Positions 1 to 4,216 of a stretch of DNA of 5,367 nt are shown here, piece by piece. The first letter of the stretch is position 1. Each line of letters begins with the position of its first letter. Position numbers and translations under genes: made by a program. The notes under the pieces were generated by a model, which did no database searches, was not told the origin of the DNA, and worked only from the letters and a program-made list of their open reading frames with translations. The DNA lies in the NCBI GenBank assembly GCA_964569315.1, contig CAZMUZ010000181.1, positions 1-5,367 on the forward strand, in the 5' to 3' direction. The stretch is from CADEFF01 sp964569315 (GTDB lineage Bacteria > Pseudomonadota > Alphaproteobacteria > Dongiales > Dongiaceae).

Positions 1-171
1 GCCCATGGGGCCCCGCGCCTCCTCCATGGAGATGGGCACCCCCTTGCGCTTGAACACCTCGATGAAGACGACGGCGGGCGCCATGCAGCCGAAATCCACC
101 ACGGTGCCGGCCCAGTCGAAGATCACGGCCTGGATCGGCCCGCGATAGCTGCGTCGATAGCGGAAATTCAT
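1..171 (-). CDS. phnX: Phosphonoacetaldehyde hydrolase (phosphonatase), N-terminal 57 codons, 3' end beyond the window
   Basis: The enzyme is a HAD-superfamily hydrolase that splits phosphonoacetaldehyde into acetaldehyde and phosphate, the second step of AEP breakdown in the cytoplasm. The visible residues begin MNFRYRRSYRGPIQ and then carry the HAD motif I signature VIFDWAGTVVDFG, in which D19 is the expected nucleophile. This is followed by APAVVFIEVFKRKGVPIS and EEARGPMG, all typical of PhnX. The Schiff-base lysine of the family lies about 41 residues after the nucleophile, so it would fall about three codons past the window edge and cannot be checked. The ATG at 171-169 is the only in-frame candidate, and GAGGAG at 184-179 sits 7 nt upstream of it. 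The N-terminus is a few residues longer than in the Bacillus enzyme. The gene follows phnW after 133 bp on the same strand, which suggests co-transcription. Family assignment is strong; an intact 3' end cannot be confirmed. Confidence 0.92.
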   Translation of the reverse strand, partial: MNFRYRRSYRGPIQAVIFDWAGTVVDFGCMAPAVVFIEVFKRKGVPISMEEARGPMG

Positions 172-178
172 CGGTCGT

Positions 179-184
179 CTCCTC
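179..184 (-). promoter_or_regulatory. Ribosome binding site of phnX
   Basis: GAGGAG on the minus strand, 7 nt before the ATG of phnX, is a near-perfect Shine-Dalgarno sequence and fixes that start. It gives phnX its own translation initiation independent of phnW, whose stop codon is 133 bp away. Confidence 0.75.
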
Positions 185-189
185 GATCG

Positions 190-214
190 AAAATCTGGCG
201 CCGGCGCGGCCGGC
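190..214 (-). other. GC-rich hairpin followed by a short T run between phnW and phnX
   Basis: Read on the minus strand, GCCGGC-CGC-GCCGGC (214-200) forms a 6-bp perfect stem with a 3-nt loop. ATTTT follows 6 nt later (194-190), just before the phnX Shine-Dalgarno. It resembles a weak intrinsic terminator or attenuator, or an mRNA-processing or stabilising stem that could set the phnW:phnX ratio. GCCGGC is itself a palindrome and such stems arise easily in GC-rich DNA, so function is uncertain. Apart from this I see nothing else recognisable in the 133-bp gap (172-304). Confidence 0.3.
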
Positions 215-304
215 AGGGCGGCAGGCAGATTGCGACGGCACCGGAGCCGGGCGCCGAAGACAGGGTCGTCATGGCCGTGAAGGGCGCGGGCGCCTCGCCT
301 CTCG

Positions 305-1447
305 TCACGCGGTTGCGGCGAGCGGCTGGCGGGGCGCGCCGCTCCCGACGCCGAGCTCGGCCATCACCGCGCGCACCGCGTCGATCGCGCCGCGCATCTC
401 GGCCTCGCCCAGCCGCCCGATGCAGCCGATGCGGAAGCTGTCCGCGACCGTGAGTTTCCCCGGATAGATCACGAAGCCGCGGTCGCGGAGCCGGTCATAG
501 AAGGTCTGGAACAGGAACTTCGGATCGGCCGGCATATGGAAGGTGACGATGATCGGCGCCTGGAGCCGGTCCGGCAGCAGCGTCCGGAAGCCGAGGGCCC
601 GCATGCCCTCAACCAGGATCCGGCAATTGTTGCGGTAACGCGCGCCGCGGCCCGCCACGCCGCCCTCGGCCGCATGCTCCGCGAGCGCCTTCTCGAAAGC
701 GACGATGCAATGGATCGGCGGGGTGAAACGGTATTGCTGCGTCTTCTCGAGAACCTGCCACTGATCGTAGAGATCGAGCGAGAGCGACGGCGCGTTGCCC
801 CTGCACTGGGCGAGTGTCGTCTCGCGGCAGATCACGACGCCGAGGCCCGGCACGCCTTCGATGCATTTGTTCGAGGAAGCGGCGACCGCGTCGAACGCGA
901 TCTCGCGCGCATCGAGCGGGATCGCGCCGAAGGCGCTCATCGCATCGACCAGCAGCCGCCGTCCGGCGGCGGCAACCGCCGCTGCGATCTCGGCGACCGG
1001 GTTCAACACGCCGGAGGTCGTCTCGCAATGAACGATCGTGACATGCGTGATCGCGGAATCCGCGGCGAGCGCCTTCGCGACCGCGGCCGCCTCGATCGGT
1101 TTGTCCTCGGCGACCTCGATCACGCTGTAAGCACGCCCGTAATAGTCGCAGATCTTCGCCATGCGCTTGCCATAGGCGCCATTGATCAGGATCAGCAGCT
1201 TGCCCGTCTTCGGCACGAAGCTGCCGAGCATGGCCTCGACGGCGAAGGTCCCGCTGCCCTGCATCGGCACCGTGACGAAGCTGCCTTCGCCATGCAGCAG
1301 CTCGACGAGCCGCGCACGCATCCGCGCATTGATGGCGATGAATTCCCGGTCCCGCGAGCCCCAGTCGCGAAGCATCGACTGCTTCACGGTCGCGGAGGTG
1401 GTGAGCGGCCCGGGCGTGAGCAGCCAAGGATCTTTCGGGTGGGACAA
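305..1447 (-). CDS. phnW: 2-aminoethylphosphonate:pyruvate aminotransferase
   Basis: This PLP-dependent class V (fold type I) aminotransferase moves the amino group of AEP to pyruvate, giving phosphonoacetaldehyde and L-alanine. It is the first step of the PhnWX pathway and acts in the cytoplasm. The 380-residue length is close to the ~367 of Salmonella PhnW. Visible landmarks in order are LLTPGPLTTS near residues 9-18, QGSGTFAVEAMLGS (63-76, cofactor phosphate region), NGAYGKRM (89-96), HCETTSGVLNP (140-150), VDAMSAFGAIP with D168 (PLP ring nitrogen), SSNKCIEGVPG with the PLP lysine K194, LSLDLYDQW (222-230), and GFVIYPGK ... SFRIGCIG with a substrate-carboxylate-type arginine R339. D168 and K194 carry the same numbers as in the Salmonella enzyme. 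The start is TTG (1447-1445), supported by GGAGG 5 nt upstream and by the N-terminus matching the family; the next in-frame Met is residue 25, after the conserved TPGPL motif. The last ~15 residues (GSGAPRQPLAATA) are an unconserved tail. It is divergent from the lysR gene and likely regulated by it. Confidence 0.97.
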   Translation of the reverse strand: MSHPKDPWLLTPGPLTTSATVKQSMLRDWGSRDREFIAINARMRARLVELLHGEGSFVTVPMQGSGTFAVEAMLGSFVPKTGKLLILINGAYGKRMAKICDYYGRAYSVIEVAEDKPIEAAAVAKALAADSAITHVTIVHCETTSGVLNPVAEIAAAVAAAGRRLLVDAMSAFGAIPLDAREIAFDAVAASSNKCIEGVPGLGVVICRETTLAQCRGNAPSLSLDLYDQWQVLEKTQQYRFTPPIHCIVAFEKALAEHAAEGGVAGRGARYRNNCRILVEGMRALGFRTLLPDRLQAPIIVTFHMPADPKFLFQTFYDRLRDRGFVIYPGKLTVADSFRIGCIGRLGEAEMRGAIDAVRAVMAELGVGSGAPRQPLAATA

Positions 1448-1452
1448 GGAAG

Positions 1453-1457
1453 CCTCC
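1453..1457 (-). promoter_or_regulatory. Ribosome binding site that fixes the TTG start of phnW
   Basis: GGAGG on the minus strand lies 5 nt upstream of the TTG codon at 1447-1445. No ATG or GTG near it would keep the conserved LLTPGPL N-terminus, so this site decides the start. It is embedded in a GCCTC-C-GAGGC dyad (1452-1462), which may simply be chance. Confidence 0.7.
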
Positions 1458-1526
1458 GAGGCGGGTGCGGCGGGCAGACTCTCGCCCGGCGCTAACTATC
1501 CGTCCAATCACTAGATTCTATGGCTC

Positions 1527-1550
1527 CTATCGGCATAGCCTATACGATAG
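1527..1550. promoter_or_regulatory. Candidate LysR-type operator: overlapping CTAT/ATAG dyads
   Basis: Within 24 bp there are two short dyads in tandem, CTAT-CGGC-ATAG (1527-1538) and CTAT-ACG-ATAG (1540-1550). The outermost arms also form a longer dyad, CTATCG-N12-CGATAG, centred at 1538.5. The inner halves make ATAG-C-CTAT. Further CTAT copies lie at 1496 and 1518. LysR-type proteins bind as tetramers to two adjacent dyad half-sites near the -35 region of the divergent target gene, and this cluster is placed accordingly. The classic T-N11-A form is not cleanly centred; only T1530-N11-A1542 fits. The dyads are seen directly, but their role is inferred. Confidence 0.5.
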
Positions 1551-1572
1551 CTTGGCGGTATTTTCGGGCGAA

Positions 1573-1601
1573 GCGCCGGCTTCCGGCGCCGAAAGCGCCG
1601 G
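1573..1601 (+). other. Three-arm GC hairpin segment in the lysR leader
   Basis: Three 7-nt arms alternate: GCGCCGG (1573-1579), CCGGCGC (1583-1589) and GCGCCGG (1595-1601). The middle arm can pair perfectly with either neighbour, through a 3-nt loop (CTT) or a 5-nt loop (CGAAA), so two mutually exclusive hairpins are possible. The segment ends 12 nt before the likely Shine-Dalgarno of lysR and is followed by AAAAAG rather than a T run. It is therefore not a standard terminator on the plus strand. It could modulate translation of the regulator or be a GC-rich chance repeat. Confidence 0.35.
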
Positions 1602-1626
1602 CAAAAAGTTGGCGAAGGGGACGCCG

Positions 1627-2541
1627 ATGAACCACGCGCAGCTCCGGGCGTTTCATGCCGTCGCGACCGAAGGCTCCTTCACCCGCGCCGCCCGGCGCCT
1701 CAACGTGACGCAGCCGACGCTTTCCGGGCAGGTCAAGGCGCTGGAGGAGAGCTATGGCGTGAAGCTCCTCGACCGCCGCGGCCGGCGGGTCGAGCCGACC
1801 GATCTCGGCGCCGGCCTGCTGGAGATCACCCGGCGGCTCTTCGGCCTCGAGGCCGAGGCCGATCAGATGCTCGCCGCCGCCAAGGGGCTGAAACGCGGTC
1901 ATCTCCGCATCGGCGCCGATGCGCCGATCCATGTCATCGCCGCGCTCGCCGCCTTCGCCCGCCGCTATCCCGGCATCAGGCTCTCGGTGTCGATCGGCAA
2001 TTCCGAGACCTTGCTGGCCGACCTCGTCGAGCATCGCGCCGACGTGGCGATCCTCGCCAATGCCGCGGCCGATCCGCGGTTCCACGCGATCCCGTTCCGC
2101 AAGGACCGCCTCATCGCCTTCGTGGAGCAGAGCCATGAATGGAGCGGTCGCCCCCATATCCGCCTCGCCGACCTCGCAGGCCGTCGCCTCGTGCTGCGCG
2201 AGATCGGCTCGACCACCCGGCAGCTCTTCGAGGCGGCGCTGCAGGCGGAAGGCATCGCGACCGGCGAGGTGCTGGAGGTCGGCTCGCGCGAGGCGGTGCG
2301 GGAGGCGGTGGCGGCCGGGCTCGGCATCGGGGTGGTGGCGGAAAGCGAGTTCGGCGAGGACCGGCGCGTCGTTCCGCTGCCCTTCCGCGGCAGCGCGCTG
2401 CAGACCACCGAGTTCGTCGTCTGCCTCGCCGAGCGCCGGGCGCTGCTGCTGGTGCGCGCCTTCCTCGAAATCATCGAGCGCGTGGCGCCCGAGGGCGATG
2501 GCGCGCCGCCCTACCCGCGTGCGGCAAGATCCTCGACATAG
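1627..2541 (+). CDS. LysR-type transcriptional regulator of the AEP-catabolism-associated group
   Basis: The 304-residue protein has the standard LysR layout. A winged helix-turn-helix covers residues 1-60 (MNHAQLRAFHAVATEGSF, then ARRLNVTQPTLSGQVKALE and VKLLDRRGRRVEPTDLG), followed by a linker helix to about residue 88. A periplasmic-binding-protein-like effector domain begins at HLRIGADAPIHVI. In the effector domain, IGNSETLLADLVEHRADVAI, LREIGSTTRQLFEAAL and SREAVREAVAAGLGIGVV are typical of the LysR group linked with 2-aminoethylphosphonate operons (the TIGR03339 type, recalled from memory). The likely ligand is AEP or a pathway intermediate; that is inference. It is transcribed divergently from phnW, so it probably controls phnWX and itself. 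The frame is open further upstream, but the ATG at 1627 matches the family N-terminus and has GAAGGGG 6 nt before it. Its 3' end overlaps the convergent aminopeptidase gene by 31 bp, so its last residues (about PYPRAARSST) are an unconserved tail. Confidence 0.94.
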   Translation: MNHAQLRAFHAVATEGSFTRAARRLNVTQPTLSGQVKALEESYGVKLLDRRGRRVEPTDLGAGLLEITRRLFGLEAEADQMLAAAKGLKRGHLRIGADAPIHVIAALAAFARRYPGIRLSVSIGNSETLLADLVEHRADVAILANAAADPRFHAIPFRKDRLIAFVEQSHEWSGRPHIRLADLAGRRLVLREIGSTTRQLFEAALQAEGIATGEVLEVGSREAVREAVAAGLGIGVVAESEFGEDRRVVPLPFRGSALQTTEFVVCLAERRALLLVRAFLEIIERVAPEGDGAPPYPRAARSST

Positions 2542-4004
2542 GCGGCGAGCAGCCGCACGCCATAGCCCGGCGCCCCCAGATTGTGCTCCGTCGTCGGATC
2601 CTTGACCGCCATCTTGCCGGCGATGTCGAGATGCGCCCAGGGGGTCTCGCCCACGAAGGCGCCGAGCAACGCCGCGGCATGGGCGGCGTCGGCATAGTGC
2701 TCGTCCGGCGCGCATTGCCGAAGGTCGGCGATCGGCGATTTGAGGTTCACGAGATACTCGGCATCGAGCGGCAGACGCCAGAGCTTCTCGCCGCTCTTCG
2801 TCGAGGCCGCGAGGAGCCGCGCGGCGAGGGCATCGTCGTTGGCGAACATGCCGGCATAGATATCGCCGAGCGCGGCCACGACCGAATAGGTGAGGGTCGC
2901 GAGATCGACCATCGCGACCGGCCGGAACTTCGCGACCGCATAGGCGAGCGCGTCGATCAGGATCAGGCGCCCTTCCGCATCCGTATCGACGACCTCGACG
3001 GTCTTGCCGGCGAAGCTGCGCACAACGTCCCCCGGCCGGAAGGCGTTGGCCGCCGGCATGTTCTCGACCAGTGCTGCGATGCCGACGGCGTGAACCGGCG
3101 CCTTGCCGCGCGCGAGGGCGGCAAACAGCCCGGCGACCGCCGCGGCGCCGGCCATGTCGCTCTTCATCAGCTCCATGCCGGCCGCCTTCTTGATCGAGAT
3201 GCCGCCGGAATCGAAAGTGACTCCCTTGCCGACGAAGGCAACCGGCCGGCCGGCGCCGCCGCGCCAGCGCAGGACGAGCAGCCGCGGGCGATTGGCGCTG
3301 CCTTGCCCCACGGCCATCAGCGCATTCATGCCGAGCCTGCGCAGCCTTCGCTCCTTGAGGATCTCGACCTCGACGCCGAGCGGCATCAGGGCCGCGGCGA
3401 CATGATCGCAGAACCCGGCCGGGGTGATGACGTTGCCGGGCTCGTTCGCCAGATCGCGCGCGAGCTCGACGCCGCCCGCGACCGGCGCCAGCTTGCGCCA
3501 CAGCCTGGTCGCATTCCGCGTCTCCTCGAGCACCAGCGTCAGCGCCTCGACGCGCCCGGTATCCTCGGGCCGGGGCCGTGTGCGATAGCGGTCGAAGCGA
3601 TAGGCGGCGAGACGCGCCCCGAGCGCGAAATGCGCCGCGATCTCGGCCACCGGCAGCTTGCCGCGCGCCGAAGGCTCGATAAAGACCACGGCGGCGCCGA
3701 CATGCAACGCCTCGAGGGCGCGGACCGTCCGGGCGCCGAGCGCCTCTGCCGCACTCCCATCCGGAACGCCCTTGCGGCCGGGGCGGATCAGCAGCAGGTG
3801 AGCGGCAAGGCCTTTCGGCGCGGCGAGCGCGAGGATCTGCGGCGCGTCCTGCTTCGACCGGAATCCGCGTGCCGCCTTGGCGAGCGCGCCGCCGAGCCGG
3901 CGATCGAGGCGCTCGGCCGCCGGCAGAAGCCTGCCGTCGGCATCGGTTGCGATCACGAGCGCCGCCGATCTTGCCGGCGGTTTCGTCTCAAACCGGATTC
4001 TCAT
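2511..4004 (-). CDS. Leucyl aminopeptidase family protein (peptidase family M17, PepA-like)
   Basis: This cytosolic two-metal aminopeptidase removes N-terminal residues, often leucine, from peptides. With the start at 4004 it has 497 residues, near the 503 of E. coli PepA. A variable N-terminal domain (about 1-170) precedes the catalytic domain. Expected metal ligands and catalytic residues are all visible: K260 and D265 in VGKGVTFDSGG, K272 in ISIKKAAGM, D283 in MKSDMAGAAAV, and D342, E344 and R346 in DTDAEGRL. ARDLANEPGNVITP, VENMPAANAFRPGDV and WAHLDIAG also fit. Two points differ from PepA. The conserved TLTGA segment reads TLTYS, and the GGAITAG-type segment near the C-terminus is YADAAHA. 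Both lie around the substrate pocket, so specificity may differ; the typical C-terminal GATGRPV is GAPGYGV. An ATG pair at 4043 would add 13 residues (MMRRRDEPGRGPL). I prefer 4004 because MRIRFET matches the first strand of the family and GGGGG lies just upstream. It has no evident link with AEP metabolism. Confidence 0.93.
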   Translation of the reverse strand: MRIRFETKPPARSAALVIATDADGRLLPAAERLDRRLGGALAKAARGFRSKQDAPQILALAAPKGLAAHLLLIRPGRKGVPDGSAAEALGARTVRALEALHVGAAVVFIEPSARGKLPVAEIAAHFALGARLAAYRFDRYRTRPRPEDTGRVEALTLVLEETRNATRLWRKLAPVAGGVELARDLANEPGNVITPAGFCDHVAAALMPLGVEVEILKERRLRRLGMNALMAVGQGSANRPRLLVLRWRGGAGRPVAFVGKGVTFDSGGISIKKAAGMELMKSDMAGAAAVAGLFAALARGKAPVHAVGIAALVENMPAANAFRPGDVVRSFAGKTVEVVDTDAEGRLILIDALAYAVAKFRPVAMVDLATLTYSVVAALGDIYAGMFANDDALAARLLAASTKSGEKLWRLPLDAEYLVNLKSPIADLRQCAPDEHYADAAHAAALLGAFVGETPWAHLDIAGKMAVKDPTTEHNLGAPGYGVRLLAAYVEDLAARG

Positions 4005-4140
4005 GAGCGGCCCCCGACCCGGCTCATCGCGTCGGCGCATCATAGCGGCTGCCCCGTCCCGCGGGAAAGCCGGCGCCGGGCGATGACGGACATCGTGCGA
4101 CGAATGACGCAGGCGGCGGATCTTGACCCTGGAATCGAAA
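4005..4140 (-). other. Upstream region of the aminopeptidase gene
   Basis: This stretch lies between the terminator hairpins of the RTX gene and the aminopeptidase start, and must hold the aminopeptidase promoter if the gene is not read through from upstream. I could not find a convincing -35/-10 pair. Two short perfect palindromes are present, CCCGCGGG (4058-4065) and CCGGCGCCGG (4070-4079), which would lie in the leader. An alternative ATG start for the aminopeptidase is at 4043-4041. No RNA gene or other open frame is supported here. Confidence 0.35.
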
Positions 4141-4167
4141 CGGGCGCTCCCTTCTCGAGAGCGCCCG
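4137..4167 (-). terminator. Intrinsic terminator, distal of two, after the RTX gene
   Basis: On the minus strand CGGGCGCTC (4167-4159) pairs perfectly over 9 bp with GAGCGCCCG (4149-4141) across a 9-nt loop, and TTTCGATT follows at once (4140-4133). The stem and the adjoining T-rich stretch give a good Rho-independent terminator for the RTX gene, which ends 50 bp upstream. The T run is short and interrupted, so efficiency is uncertain. Confidence 0.7.
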
Positions 4168-4183
4168 GTCCGTCGATCGAAAT

Positions 4184-4209
4184 CGGGAACGGCGTGGGGT
4201 CCGTTCCCG
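4184..4209 (-). terminator. Intrinsic terminator, proximal of two, after the RTX stop codon
   Basis: On the minus strand CGGGAACGG (4209-4201) pairs perfectly over 9 bp with CCGTTCCCG (4192-4184) around an 8-nt loop, starting 7 nt after the RTX stop codon. ATTTCGAT follows the stem. With the second hairpin 16 bp further on it forms a tandem terminator that would insulate the aminopeptidase gene from the long RTX transcript. On the plus strand no T run follows, so it works best for the minus strand. Confidence 0.65.
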
Positions 4210-4216
4210 CTTTCCG

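Larger units (their letters stand above)
1448..1626. promoter_or_regulatory. Divergent phnW / lysR control region (179 bp)
   Basis: This is the only gene-free interval between the divergent phnW and lysR genes, so it must hold both promoters, as is usual for LysR-type regulators and their targets. The stretch about 1495-1560 is visibly richer in A+T than the rest of the window. On the minus strand TAGAAT (1520-1515) matches the sigma-70 -10 consensus at five of six positions. The matching -35 (around 1542-1537, TAGGCT) is poor, which is common for promoters that need an activator, and it would sit inside the dyad cluster at 1527-1550. That arrangement predicts a phnW leader of about 60 nt. 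For lysR only a weak -10-like TACGAT (1543-1548, plus strand) is visible. I saw no obvious Pho box. Promoter positions are inferred, not shown. Confidence 0.55.

Noticed and set aside
536..1511. Long frames overlapping phnW on both strands (319 codons plus, 300 codons minus)
   Set aside because: phnW itself matches its family over the full length with D168 and K194 in place. The others are Arg-rich shadows without motifs.
1465..1626. Extension of the LysR-type regulator upstream of 1627
   Set aside because: The added 54 residues have no family counterpart, would cover the operator-like dyads and promoters, and the ATG at 1627 has both a Shine-Dalgarno and the exact LysR N-terminus.
1540..3501. 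Minus-strand open frame of 653 codons crossing lysR and the aminopeptidase gene
   Set aside because: It crosses two well-supported genes in the wrong frame or strand, is low in complexity and rich in Arg, and has no recognisable domain. It is a GC-rich shadow.
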